A DNA stretch of 64,000 bases from an uncultured Gemmata sp. (GCA_937924775.1 CALDUT010000001.1:310001-374000); one strand, 5' to 3'; counted from the first letter of the stretch, positions 34,251-43,322 are shown. A program made the numbers and translations. The notes: generated from the sequence alone by a model not told the origin.

Positions 34251-35644
34251 TTGCTACCGTCCGACCGCGCCCCAGTTTCACACCACCAGGCTCATTCGCG
34301 ACTCTGCAACGGGTTCGCACACCCCGAACCGCCCGGTGGATGGGGCGATTCCTGCTACTGTGTTTCGTCTTTGGGCCGTTTATCCTGATCTTCGTGCCGT
34401 GGCAACAAACCGTCCGCGGCCGAGGGCAAATTGTGGCCTTTGCACCCACTGAACGCAAGCAAGTGGTGACCGCCTTGGTGAGCGGGCAGGTTCGCAAGTG
34501 GTATGTTGTCGAAGGATCTCGGGTCAAGATAGGCGACCCAATTGTCGATATTAACGATAATGACCCCGAGCTGGAATCCCGCTTGCTGACCCAACGGGAA
34601 TTTCAGTTAAGTCGCAAAAAGGCCGCAGAAGACATTGTCGATTTACAAAATAAAGCCCTAGCCGCTCAAATTGAAGCGCAGAAAGCCGCAGTTTTGGCGG
34701 CGAAAGCCAACCGCGATGCCGCACGGCTGTTCATCAACGTGGCTAAAGAAACGAAACGGAACAATGAATTTGCCCGGGACTTCGAGAAACGCCGCTTTGA
34801 TATGTTCGAACGGCTCTTCCAGGACCGCGAATTCGGCGGCCTCGAATCGGGGCTCAACCGCGACGAAGCCAAAATGCGCTTCGACCGTGCGGAAACCGAC
34901 GTGGCCCGTGCCGCAGCGGAAATCAAACGGGCCGAAGCCACCTTGCTGACGAACGAATCCTTGGTGCTGCGAGCTGAAGCCGACGAGATCTCCGCGGTTG
35001 CGGCAGCCAAACGGGAACTCCGCCGGGCTGAACAGGAACTGTTCAACATCGAACGCGAGATTCAAGATATTGAAAACCGCATTCAACGTTTCAAAGCCCG
35101 CTTTGTCCGCGCCCCCTGCGATGGAACGGTGTTCCGAATCTCCGCCAATGCCAGCCAAGGCGGCCAATTGGTCAAGGAGGGCGACGAATTGGCAGTGATC
35201 GTCCCCGACACAGAAGACCGTGTGGTGGAACTGTTCATCAACGGGGTCGATGCCCCGTTGATTGCCGCCCACATGGAACAAACCGGGCGTGGACCGCATG
35301 TGCGCTTGCAGTTCGAAGGATGGCCGGCGATCCAATTTGCGGGCTGGCCGTCGGTCGCGGTCGGAACCTTCGGTGGACGGGTGCGGCAAATGGACCCCAC
35401 CGACGACGGACACGGACGGTTCCGCATCCTCGTGGAACCCGAAGAAATGTTCGAAGGCGATCAGTGGCCAGAAGGACTGTACTTGCGTCAAGGCAACCAG
35501 GCGGTCGGCTGGGTGTTCCTCAACCGGGTCACATTGGGATTCGAACTATGGCGACAGTTCAACGGATTCCCACCGGTCGTAGCCCCCAAACCGCCCGACA
35601 AGGACAAAGACAGCAGCAAACTACCCAAGGTTCTCGTCAAATAA
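34247..35644 (+). CDS. HlyD-family membrane fusion protein (periplasmic adaptor)
   Basis: The 465-residue adaptor bridges an inner-membrane exporter and an outer-membrane channel. One membrane anchor lies near residues 29-47 ('FLLLCFVFGPFILIFVPW'). The first half of the barrel-sandwich/lipoyl motif is at about 60-110. A long alpha-helical coiled coil of about 170 residues, rich in Ala, Glu, Arg and Lys, spans roughly 110-285. The second lipoyl half is 'RFVRAPCDGTVFRISANASQ', followed by a beta-barrel domain. The start overlaps the ABC gene stop as ATGA. No substrate-binding feature is recognisable. Together with its neighbours it makes a complete tripartite ABC/HlyD/TolC set. No obvious secreted substrate (RTX protein or bacteriocin) is encoded nearby. 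Confidence 0.92.
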   Translation: MIATVRPRPSFTPPGSFATLQRVRTPRTARWMGRFLLLCFVFGPFILIFVPWQQTVRGRGQIVAFAPTERKQVVTALVSGQVRKWYVVEGSRVKIGDPIVDINDNDPELESRLLTQREFQLSRKKAAEDIVDLQNKALAAQIEAQKAAVLAAKANRDAARLFINVAKETKRNNEFARDFEKRRFDMFERLFQDREFGGLESGLNRDEAKMRFDRAETDVARAAAEIKRAEATLLTNESLVLRAEADEISAVAAAKRELRRAEQELFNIEREIQDIENRIQRFKARFVRAPCDGTVFRISANASQGGQLVKEGDELAVIVPDTEDRVVELFINGVDAPLIAAHMEQTGRGPHVRLQFEGWPAIQFAGWPSVAVGTFGGRVRQMDPTDDGHGRFRILVEPEEMFEGDQWPEGLYLRQGNQAVGWVFLNRVTLGFELWRQFNGFPPVVAPKPPDKDKDSSKLPKVLVK

Positions 35645-37308
35645 GAACGCCGGCTTGGCTCTGGATCGTCGCGGGGTTATTGATCTGTGGCTGGGGGTGC
35701 GTCAGCACGCCACCCAGCCGCGACGTGGCCTTTTCCGCCACTTGGCCGGCGTTGCCGCCATCCCTCGAACAGTCGGCGAACAAGGCCCAACGCTCGCCTA
35801 TTGAGCCAGTGTCGCACAGCGAACCAGCAGTTTCCGACGAAAAATTTGTTCTGTACCAGCCCGAACAACTCCCGCCGCCGCGGCCGGTGGTGCCCAAACT
35901 CGGGGCTGAGCCGCCACCACCGCCCAAAGAACTTCCTCCGCTGGTCGGTTCGCCGGCCAGTGTCGGTGGGCCGCTGCGTCTGGAGGAAGTTCTCGAGTCG
36001 GTGGAACGGCATTACCCCCTGCTGCGGGCCATCGAACAGGAACGAGCGATTACCGGCGGGCGGTTGCTGTCGACACTGGGAGTTTTCGACTTCAACCTCT
36101 TGGCCTCGGCCGAAGGTCAAGGCACGACCTACGACAACTTCCGCAGTGGGGCCGGTTTCAACCAAATGTTGCCGATCGCCGGCTTGGGGCTCTTTGCCGG
36201 CTATCGCCACGGCGCCGGCGATTTCCCCACCTACAATCTTGCTCAGAAAACGGCTGATGGGGGGGAATTCCGAGCCGGTTTCACTCTCCCGCTCCTCCGC
36301 GATCGGGCCATCGACCGCCCACGGGCTAATGTGCAGCAGGCCCGCCTCGACCGGCAAATCGCCGAGCCGACCATCGAACGGCAACGGATCGACTTCCAAC
36401 TGGCCGCAGCTCGGACCTACTGGAACTGGGTCGCTGCCGGTCAGCGGTTGAAGGTGGTCGATGGGCTGGTCAACTTGGCTTTGGAACGGGATGAACAACT
36501 CAAACGCCAGGTCGAACTCGAACGGATTGCAAATATCGAGCGTATCGACAATCAGCAGAATTTGGCCCTCCGCTATGGTTTGCTGATTCAAGCGCAGCGG
36601 GCCTTTCAACAGGCCTCGATCGAGTTATCGCTCTTCCTCCGCGACGAGATGGGGCAACCCACGCTCGCCAGTCTGGAGCGGTTACCCGAATTTCCCGCCA
36701 TTGAACCGGTGGATATTCGCCGCTTCGAAGAAGCCCTGCGGATCGCTTTTGAACTCCGCCCCGAACCGCGGCGGTTGCGGCTCCAGCGTGACCGCGCGGC
36801 CATCGAATACGAACTGGCGCGCAACCATTTGCTGCCGGCCGTCAATGCGGTGGTAGCGGCTTCGCAAGACGTCGGCCCAGGGAAAAGTACGCTGTCCGGC
36901 CCCAACGGCTTGGACCGGACCAACCTTTCTGCGGGCTTGGCCTTCCAACTGCCGGTCCAACGGCGTGATGCCCAGGGCCGTATGTTGGCGGCTCAGGGGC
37001 TGATGATCCAACTGGAGCAGCAACTCCGGCAAGCCGAGGATGTGGTGCGAGCCGAAGTGCAAGACACTTTCACCGCGTTGGAACGCGCGTATGAGTTTTA
37101 CCAACAGGCCAAGAATCGCGTTGAATTGGCGCGGATTGTGGCCCGCGGCGAACGCGAATTGCTCCGGCAGGGGCGTAGCACCGTGCTGGCCGTCACTCTG
37201 CGTGAGCAAGCCGCGTTTGACGCCGAGGTGATTGAAATCGATGCCCAACTCAACTACTTCCGGGCCTTGGCGGCATTCCGGGCCGCGTTGGGCATCGGTG
37301 GCAAGTGA
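35548..37308 (+). CDS. TolC-family outer-membrane efflux lipoprotein
   Basis: This is the outer-membrane channel of the export cassette, with two OEP-type repeats of long helices ('AARTYWNWVAAGQRLKVVDG' and 'AEVQDTFTALERAYEFYQQA'). A Pro-rich linker follows a lipoprotein signal ('WLWIVAGLLICGWGC', lipid Cys at residue 51 in this numbering). The start is a problem: the natural N-terminus seems to be at 35641, where ATAA overlaps the HlyD stop exactly as ATGA does for the gene before. The codon there is ATA, though, giving 'RTPAWLWIVAGLL' straight after it. The first canonical start in frame is ATG 35548, used here, which adds 31 polar residues before the signal and overlaps hlyD by 97 bp. Downstream TTG codons would cut the signal. 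Confidence 0.88.
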   Translation: MATVQRIPTGRSPQTARQGQRQQQTTQGSRQIRTPAWLWIVAGLLICGWGCVSTPPSRDVAFSATWPALPPSLEQSANKAQRSPIEPVSHSEPAVSDEKFVLYQPEQLPPPRPVVPKLGAEPPPPPKELPPLVGSPASVGGPLRLEEVLESVERHYPLLRAIEQERAITGGRLLSTLGVFDFNLLASAEGQGTTYDNFRSGAGFNQMLPIAGLGLFAGYRHGAGDFPTYNLAQKTADGGEFRAGFTLPLLRDRAIDRPRANVQQARLDRQIAEPTIERQRIDFQLAAARTYWNWVAAGQRLKVVDGLVNLALERDEQLKRQVELERIANIERIDNQQNLALRYGLLIQAQRAFQQASIELSLFLRDEMGQPTLASLERLPEFPAIEPVDIRRFEEALRIAFELRPEPRRLRLQRDRAAIEYELARNHLLPAVNAVVAASQDVGPGKSTLSGPNGLDRTNLSAGLAFQLPVQRRDAQGRMLAAQGLMIQLEQQLRQAEDVVRAEVQDTFTALERAYEFYQQAKNRVELARIVARGERELLRQGRSTVLAVTLREQAAFDAEVIEIDAQLNYFRALAAFRAALGIGGK

Positions 37309-37314
37309 ATCACT

Positions 37315-37347
37315 CTCGGCGGCTGGCCACGCTTGCTAGCCGCCGAG
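37315..37347. terminator. Bidirectional hairpin between convergent genes
   Basis: CTCGGCGGCT (37315-37324) pairs perfectly with AGCCGCCGAG (37338-37347) across a 13-base loop. It sits seven bases after the TolC-family stop and 24 bases from the stop of the minus-strand lipoprotein, so it can serve both transcripts. No T-run is seen on either side. Confidence 0.65.
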
Positions 37348-37371
37348 GGGTCGCATCCACTGATTTCACTT

Positions 37372-37845
37372 CTACTTCTTGGCCGGTTTTTCTTCGAATT
37401 CGCCACTGTACGGCTTCCCGTCCACCACACCGGTAACGGTTCCCTTGTACTCCATGTCCTTGGCCAAACCTTCATGCTGGCCCGTGAAGGCATGGGCTTT
37501 CCCGTCGGCGTCCTTATCCGCGGGCAGCAAGTCCACTTCGATCGGTGGCTCGGTATTGGTGACGATCACCCGGATTTTTTCGGCTTTGACGCGAACGGGG
37601 GTCTTCTGATCGACACCGAAAAGCCACACGGTCGCTTCTTTCTTGCCGTGGTCGGGTTTGAATTCGCCGTGGTATTTGCCGAAATCGAAGATGGTTCCCC
37701 CGTGGGGGCCTTCACCATGTTCATGGTCGTCGTCCTCGGCGGGTTGGCTGGCCGCTGGTCGTGTTGGTTCAGGCGGACGACTGCAGCCGGCGGCGGTGAG
37801 CCAGCCCCATCCGAGTAAAAGTGTAGCCAGTGTCTGCCATTTCAT
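37372..37845 (-). CDS. His/Asp-rich lipoprotein linked to RND metal efflux
   Basis: The 157-residue lipoprotein has lipobox LTAAGC (cysteine at residue 21). An acidic His-rich stretch (AEDDDHEHGEGPHGG) suits divalent-metal binding. A compact beta domain ('GEFKPDHGKKEATVWLFGVD', 'GTVTGVVDGKPYSGEFEEK') follows. I do not know a named family. Its start codon overlaps the stop of the CzcA-type gene by four bases (ATGA), so it is translationally coupled and made with the pump. A likely role is metal capture or periplasmic buffering for the efflux complex; that is inferred from composition and position. It is the last gene before the shared terminator. Confidence 0.82.
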   Translation of the reverse strand: MKWQTLATLLLGWGWLTAAGCSRPPEPTRPAASQPAEDDDHEHGEGPHGGTIFDFGKYHGEFKPDHGKKEATVWLFGVDQKTPVRVKAEKIRVIVTNTEPPIEVDLLPADKDADGKAHAFTGQHEGLAKDMEYKGTVTGVVDGKPYSGEFEEKPAKK

Positions 37846-40800
37846 GGTTGACCTCCCTGGTGAGAATTCCGTGCAGGATGCGACCCATCATCCTGTGGGG
37901 GCGGGTCCGCGAGGGGATCCGCGGCCTGACCGCGACCGGCCAGGCGTTCCGCGTCGTGGCCGCTGAAACGCCAGAACAAGCCGGGGTGAATCAAAAATTC
38001 GCAAAAGGTACTCGTTGTCAAGCCCCCCAGAATGACCGTGGCTACTGGGTAGAGAATCTCGCGCCCCGGTTTCAACCCCTCGGCCACCAGAGGGACCAGG
38101 GCCATGCCGGCTGCCAAGGCGGTCATCAATACGGGCGCCAACCGTTCGAGACTGCCGCGGAGAATCATCTGCGGAGTGAAACGTTCGCCCTCTTCCCGCA
38201 TCAAGTGGATGTAGTGAGACACTAGCAGAATGCCGTTCCGCGTGGCGATTCCACCCAACGAGATGAAACCGACGAGGCTCGCTACCGTCAGCGTTTGCTC
38301 GGTGATGATAAGGGCTATAACCCCGCCGATGAAGGCTGTGGGAATGGCGTTGAGAATCTGAAGCACGATCCGCCACGAGGGGAACAGCAACAACAGCACC
38401 GCGAAAATGCCCACGACCGAAACCCCGGCCAGCATCGTAATGAGCCGGGTAGCGCGGCGTTGGCTTTCGAATTGCCCGCCGTAATCGATCAAGTAGCCCG
38501 CGGGCAGCGTGGGCTTGATGCGTTCATCGACCCGTTTCTGAATATCCAAAACCGTGGACGCCAAGTCGCGATCCTGCACGTTGCAACGAACGATGATGCG
38601 GCGGCGGATGTTTTCCCGGTTGATGGTGTTGGGCCCGAGTCCTTCGTGAATATCGGCGACTTCGCCGAGCAGTACCGGTTTTTGCCCAGGGCGGTCGATC
38701 CGGAGTCGGCCGAGGTTGGGTAAATCCGTGCGGAACGGTTCATCCAGCCGCACGACCAGATCGAAACGTTTTTGCCCTTCAATGATTTCGGAAACCTCTT
38801 CCCCTTGCAGCGCGGTTTTGACCACACTGGCGACCTCGGCCCGGGTCAAGCCGTGGAAAGCCAGATCGGCCGGCCGCAAGCGCACATGAATTTCGCCGGT
38901 CGCTTGTTGCAGTTCAACGATGGGTGTGACAACACCTGGCACATCGGCAATTGCCGCTTTGAGCCGTTCGGCTTCGCGCTTGAGAATCTCAAGATCATCG
39001 CCATAGAGCTTGATTGCGATTTGGGCCGACACTCCCGAAACGGCATGGGAGATGAGGTGGGCCAGGGGTTGTTCGGCCTCGATGTCGGCCCCCGGCGCGG
39101 CTTCTTTCAGATCGGCAAGGAGCCGCTTCAGCACTTCCTCCCGCGACAGGCCCGACTCAGGATTGATGCTCAGAATGTATTCGGTGCGGTTGATGGGTTC
39201 AACATGCTCATCGCGTCCGGCACGCCCGGTGCGGCGGGCAAAGTGCAAGACCAGCCCGTTGGGATTGTCCTCCGTCTTTTGCAAGTATTTCAAGCGAGCA
39301 TCGATGACGTGGCAGATAGTATTGGATGCCGCGAGCGAGGACCCCACTGGCAGGGCGACGTTCACTTGCACGCTGCCTTCATCAAACGGTGGCAGAAAAT
39401 CCGCCCCGAGGCGCGTCAGTTGCCAGCCCGCGAGGCCGACCGCGACCCAGGTCAGCACAATCAGCAGCAGGGCCCGATTCATGCTGAAGCGAATGAGCGG
39501 TTTGGCGAAGAATTTCAGCAGCCGCAGTAACGGACCATCGCGTTCGGCATGAACGGCCCGCGAACGTGCGAGCAGATAGTACGACATCACTGGCGTGACA
39601 GTCACTGAAACCAACAGCGACGCGAGAATCGAGACGATGTAAGCCAAGCCCAGAGGGGCAAATAATCGTCCTTCGATTCCCGAAAGAGCAAATAGCGGCA
39701 GAAACACCAGCACGACGACCGTTGTCCCAAAGACGATCGCCGAGCGGATTTCCCGGCTGGCTTCGTACACCACGCGTAAGGGATGCCGTGGCTGCGGAGC
39801 ATGGTTGTTCTCGCGCAGGCGGCGGAAGATGTTCTCGACATCGACAATGGCATCGTCGACCAACTCACCCATAGCCACCGCGATACCGCCGAGGGTCATG
39901 ACGTTGATCGACAATTCGGTCCCGGTGAGATGCCTGATCACTTTGAATACCATCACGGTCACCGCGATCGAGAGCGGAATGGCCGTTAAGGAAATGAACG
40001 TGGTTCGGACGTTCATCAAAAAGAGGGTCAGGAGGATCAGCACCAGGAAAGCTCCCAGAACGAGGGCTTCGCCCACGTTGTAGATGCCACGATCAATGAA
40101 GTTCTTCAGTTGGAACAGCTCATGATTGACGACGAGATCTTTCGGCAATCCTGGTTCGAGTTCGTAAAGCGCTTGGTGAACCGCAGCGGTGACAGCGCGG
40201 GTATCAGCATGAGGTTGTTTGACGATGGTGAGCAGCACACCGGCCGCACCGTTGATGCTAGCATCGCCGCGTTTGATTTCGGCCCCTTCAACGATGCGGG
40301 CGATTTGACCCAGCAAAATCGGCCGGGCCGTGAGAGTCGCGGTCGTTGTGAACGGATCGCGGGCTTCCGGGTGAATGTCTTCCTGGGGTGGCGGCGGTTT
40401 GACCACTACCTGCTGCAGATCGGCGATCACCTGGGCTGGATCAGGACCGAGCAAGGCCAGGACGCGAATCGGCTTTTCGCCATCGCCGCGGACATCGTAG
40501 CCGCCGCTGGTATTGAGATTGCTGGCCCGCAGAGCCGCTTCCACCTCTGGCACTGTGACGTGGAATTCCCGCATCGCGACCGGGTTGAGCAGCACCTGAT
40601 ACTGTTTCCGTTCCCCGCCCAGCACCATCACCTCGGCAACCCCAGGGACGCGGAGTAAGCGCGGGCGAATGGTGAAGTTGGCGAGCGTGCCCAGTTCCAT
40701 TGGCGAGGTGGTGTTGTCTGTCGAGGTCACCCCCACGAGCATAATCTGGCCCATGATCGAACTGGGTGGGGTCATTTGGGGTTTGATCCCCGGAGGTAAC

Positions 40801-41159
40801 TGGTCCATCACGGTGGCGATGCGTTCTTGCACTGTTTGCCGGGCGGCCCGCACTTCGACATTCCAGCCAAACTCGACATAAATCACCGCGACACCGGCAC
40901 CGCATTGACCGCGCACCGCTTCCACACCGTTGGCTCCCAGGATCGCGGTTTCCAGGGGGTAGGCCACCCGGGCTTCGATGTCGTCCGGGGCCATCCCGGG
41001 GCATTCGATGAGTAGCACCACGCGCGGCCGATCGAGGTCGGGCAGCACATCAATCGGCAGCGTGGTGGCGAGATACGAACCGTAGAGCAGGACCGTGATG
41101 GCACCGAGAACCACCAGTACGCGATAGCGGAGAGAGACGCGAATGAGTGTGTCGAGCAT
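37842..41159 (-). CDS. Heavy-metal efflux RND transporter, CzcA/CusA family
   Basis: The 1105-residue inner-membrane proton antiporter has 12 helices arranged 1+5+1+5 with two large periplasmic loops. The opening helix region 'LRYRVLVVLGAITVLLYGSY' is typical. The proton-relay motif of helix 4 reads 'GELVDDAIVDVENIFRR', matching the metal-exporting (not drug-exporting) RND branch. 'DFLPPFDEGSVQVNVALPVG' and 'GGIATRNGILLVSHY' are family landmarks. The C-terminus carries an extra hydrophilic tail (GRGQAADPLADPPPQDDGSH). Methionine residues diagnostic of Cu/Ag pumps cannot be placed with confidence, so Zn/Co/Cd/Ni or Cu are all possible. It lies 10 bp after the adaptor gene and overlaps the lipoprotein gene; no dedicated OprC-type channel gene is in this unit. 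Confidence 0.93.
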   Translation of the reverse strand: MLDTLIRVSLRYRVLVVLGAITVLLYGSYLATTLPIDVLPDLDRPRVVLLIECPGMAPDDIEARVAYPLETAILGANGVEAVRGQCGAGVAVIYVEFGWNVEVRAARQTVQERIATVMDQLPPGIKPQMTPPSSIMGQIMLVGVTSTDNTTSPMELGTLANFTIRPRLLRVPGVAEVMVLGGERKQYQVLLNPVAMREFHVTVPEVEAALRASNLNTSGGYDVRGDGEKPIRVLALLGPDPAQVIADLQQVVVKPPPPQEDIHPEARDPFTTTATLTARPILLGQIARIVEGAEIKRGDASINGAAGVLLTIVKQPHADTRAVTAAVHQALYELEPGLPKDLVVNHELFQLKNFIDRGIYNVGEALVLGAFLVLILLTLFLMNVRTTFISLTAIPLSIAVTVMVFKVIRHLTGTELSINVMTLGGIAVAMGELVDDAIVDVENIFRRLRENNHAPQPRHPLRVVYEASREIRSAIVFGTTVVVLVFLPLFALSGIEGRLFAPLGLAYIVSILASLLVSVTVTPVMSYYLLARSRAVHAERDGPLLRLLKFFAKPLIRFSMNRALLLIVLTWVAVGLAGWQLTRLGADFLPPFDEGSVQVNVALPVGSSLAASNTICHVIDARLKYLQKTEDNPNGLVLHFARRTGRAGRDEHVEPINRTEYILSINPESGLSREEVLKRLLADLKEAAPGADIEAEQPLAHLISHAVSGVSAQIAIKLYGDDLEILKREAERLKAAIADVPGVVTPIVELQQATGEIHVRLRPADLAFHGLTRAEVASVVKTALQGEEVSEIIEGQKRFDLVVRLDEPFRTDLPNLGRLRIDRPGQKPVLLGEVADIHEGLGPNTINRENIRRRIIVRCNVQDRDLASTVLDIQKRVDERIKPTLPAGYLIDYGGQFESQRRATRLITMLAGVSVVGIFAVLLLLFPSWRIVLQILNAIPTAFIGGVIALIITEQTLTVASLVGFISLGGIATRNGILLVSHYIHLMREEGERFTPQMILRGSLERLAPVLMTALAAGMALVPLVAEGLKPGREILYPVATVILGGLTTSTFCEFLIHPGLFWRFSGHDAERLAGRGQAADPLADPPPQDDGSHPARNSHQGGQP

Positions 41160-41168
41160 GGGCGGCCC

Positions 41169-42542
41169 TTAATCGTGTTCTTCGTGGAAGGTTCCGTCGG
41201 CATGCCAGTGACCTTTTTTGCCACCGCTGCCCCCCATGGCACTGGCTTGAAACGCCTTCAGGGCCCGGTTGACGGCGGCGGCGTTGTTGCACAGCAGATA
41301 CACTCCCGGCTCGATGCCGTTGCCGCGGGCGATGGCGACGTTGAGGCGGTCTTCGCCAAGAATCACGGCCCGGCGGCGTTCAAACGCTTCGCCATTCTGC
41401 CGAAAAACGTAGGCATCGACCCCGTCCCGCACGAGGGCCTCCGCAGGCAATACGAAGACGTTGGGAATCGTGCCAGTCGGAATGCGGAGGCGAACGTGCC
41501 GCCCTGGTCGATAACGCCACGCGAGGTACACTCTGCCATCGCGTTCGTAAGGTTTGACATCATTGACTAGACCGACGTAGAACGGGAACGTCCGCGTCGC
41601 CGGATCAGTCTTGCCTACAGAACGGATCACCAGTTGGGTTTCCTCCGGGCTGACCCCTTGATGGTTGTGATGGTCCTGGAAATCCACACCGATGGCCCGG
41701 CCATCGCCGGTGGCATCGGTGATCAGGTCTGCTTCGGTTTCAAAGGCTTGGCCTTGGATGAGCAATTCCCGGTAATCGGCCAACCGTGCGAGCAATTGTC
41801 CGGCGGTGACCCCTTGCCCTTGAGTCACGGCCACATATTCCACTTCAAACGGATACCCTGTGGATTCCGTGCCGCGGACAGGGGGCTGCGCCGCGGGAGC
41901 GGTCACCACGATTTCCGTAATAAAGTCCCCGGCTTCAGCTTGCTTGACCTGATCCGCCGAGAAGCCAAAGAGCTTCAGTTGCCGGCGGAAGCCCTCGAGC
42001 TGTGTTGTCAGCCGGCGGATGATGCTTTCCTCATCGAGGAGTTCGAGAGCCGCTTTGGTACCGATTTCCACCAGGCGTTTGGTCTGATCGCGGCGAGCGG
42101 TGGCCGCCACAAGGTCTTTGGCCGATCGCGACAGCTCAGTTTGAATCGTCTGCACCAATTCACTGGTCAACAGGATGGTAAACAGCGGATCGCCGGGCCG
42201 GACCGCCTCGCCGGGGACAACGTGAATCTTGGCGACGATCCCCGGGATGGGTACCGACACCGCCCGCGCCCGGCCGGGAACATCCACCATCACCCCAGGA
42301 ATTTCAATGACCTTCTGGTACGTCTCCAAACGAGCCTCTTCCGTACGCAGCCTCAACCCGCGGATGGCTTCCTCACTCAGTTTCACACTCGTGATCTCGA
42401 CCGGGGCCGGGGGGGCCGATGCCGCCACTGGGGCTGGCGTTTCGAGGGGAAGCCACCGCTCCCGTTGCGTCCACGCTGCCAAAACCAACCCAGTCAGTAA
42501 TACCAGCGTGCCCAGCACGCGTACCGCGCGACGCCACCACAT
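41169..42542 (-). CDS. RND efflux periplasmic adaptor (CzcB-like)
   Basis: The 457-residue adaptor has an N-terminal membrane anchor (residues about 8-25), a lipoyl half ('SVPIPGIVAKIHVVPGEAVR') and a helical hairpin (about 125-195). A barrel region ('PFYVGLVNDVKPYERDGRVY') and the family-typical 'GTIPNVFVLPAEALVRDGVD' follow. The C-terminus ends with a His-containing tail ('GKKGHWHADGTFHEEHD') that could bind metal. I chose ATG 42542 because GAGGT lies seven bases upstream; the 36 codons above include no good start. It is directly upstream of the CzcA-type pump, with 9 bp between them, and the small His-rich exported protein precedes it. The substrate metal is not identified. Confidence 0.9.
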   Translation of the reverse strand: MWWRRAVRVLGTLVLLTGLVLAAWTQRERWLPLETPAPVAASAPPAPVEITSVKLSEEAIRGLRLRTEEARLETYQKVIEIPGVMVDVPGRARAVSVPIPGIVAKIHVVPGEAVRPGDPLFTILLTSELVQTIQTELSRSAKDLVAATARRDQTKRLVEIGTKAALELLDEESIIRRLTTQLEGFRRQLKLFGFSADQVKQAEAGDFITEIVVTAPAAQPPVRGTESTGYPFEVEYVAVTQGQGVTAGQLLARLADYRELLIQGQAFETEADLITDATGDGRAIGVDFQDHHNHQGVSPEETQLVIRSVGKTDPATRTFPFYVGLVNDVKPYERDGRVYLAWRYRPGRHVRLRIPTGTIPNVFVLPAEALVRDGVDAYVFRQNGEAFERRRAVILGEDRLNVAIARGNGIEPGVYLLCNNAAAVNRALKAFQASAMGGSGGKKGHWHADGTFHEEHD

Positions 42543-42666
42543 AAGGCACCTCGCCGTAAATAAAGGCCAATAAAAGACTTCAGCGCGAAGGAAAATAACT
42601 TCGAGGTGAGAGTAACACTCATTAAAAAACAGTGTTACTCGCACAAGCAAGGAGTGAATCGACCGA

Positions 42667-43056
42667 CTAATTCCTTAATGCGCAATTTTTCAAAAAAAGC
42701 AAATCGGGAGGATGTTGAAAAACGGCCCACATTACCCACAACCCTGCGGGCGAACGATTGTCTTCGACCCAAAGCCGATCAAGCCAAGCCGCGGTCAGTT
42801 CTACCACAATCAAGGGGGGCGAGGGAGGAGCTGTGGCCAGAGCGTCAGTCAGGGCAATGGCGTCGGCGTCGTGGTCGGCCTCGGAGTAGCCATCCCCCAT
42901 CGGAACAGTGGGGAGGAGCCGTTCGAGCAGTTCGCAAGCGTGGAGGTGCGGGGTGGGGGTGTGAGAACGAGCGTGGGGGTGATGGTGCGCATGGGCCGCG
43001 GCCAATCCTGCCTGAAGCAGGACGAGGGTTATCGCCAATAGCCGCGTCAACACCAT
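42667..43056 (-). CDS. Small exported His-rich protein heading the metal-efflux unit
   Basis: The 129-residue protein has a signal peptide (residues 1-21, …LQAGLAAAHA) followed at once by a histidine cluster ('HAHHHPHARSHTPTPHLHAC'). An acidic, hydrophobic C-terminal part then contains two Trp. I do not recognise a family. AGGGG eight bases before ATG 43056 and the position upstream of the CzcB/CzcA genes support it as real. The His cluster at the mature N-terminus suggests periplasmic metal binding, as sensor or buffer for the pump; this is inference. Expression may start from the AT-rich region just upstream, which also holds a 7-bp inverted repeat. Confidence 0.65.
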   Translation of the reverse strand: MVLTRLLAITLVLLQAGLAAAHAHHHPHARSHTPTPHLHACELLERLLPTVPMGDGYSEADHDADAIALTDALATAPPSPPLIVVELTAAWLDRLWVEDNRSPAGLWVMWAVFQHPPDLLFLKNCALRN

Positions 43057-43218
43057 CGATCAACCCCTAATGACCTTATACCATCATCACCACCGGATGA
43101 TCGCCCGTCAATCGGGAAGTGATCAAATTCGCCGAAAGGTTTTCAATATTTTCCGCCACGGGGATTTCACCCCGGTGGTTTGTCCGTGATCTTCCACGAT
43201 TACATTATATTATATTTG

Positions 43219-43240
43219 CTGATAGTTCGATACCTATCAG
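43219..43240. promoter_or_regulatory. 7-bp inverted repeat, candidate operator
   Basis: CTGATAG (43219-43225) and CTATCAG (43234-43240) face each other across 8 bases, next to the AT-rich tract TATATTATATTT. A regulator for the metal-efflux unit or the nuo operon could bind here. No regulator gene lies adjacent, so the role is inferred. Confidence 0.4.
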
Positions 43241-43294
43241 AATTTGTAGCGTCGTCAGCGACCAGGGCTGTGGCTGGCCTGAGGGCCCCGTTGC

Positions 43295-43322
43295 TTGACA
43301 GCACAACCGGGCTCCATAATAT
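43295..43322 (+). promoter_or_regulatory. Sigma70-like promoter for the nuo operon
   Basis: TTGACA at 43295-43300 and TAATAT at 43317-43322 are separated by 16 bp, about 120 bp before the nuoA start. It is the best -35/-10 match I found in the window. Confidence 0.55.
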
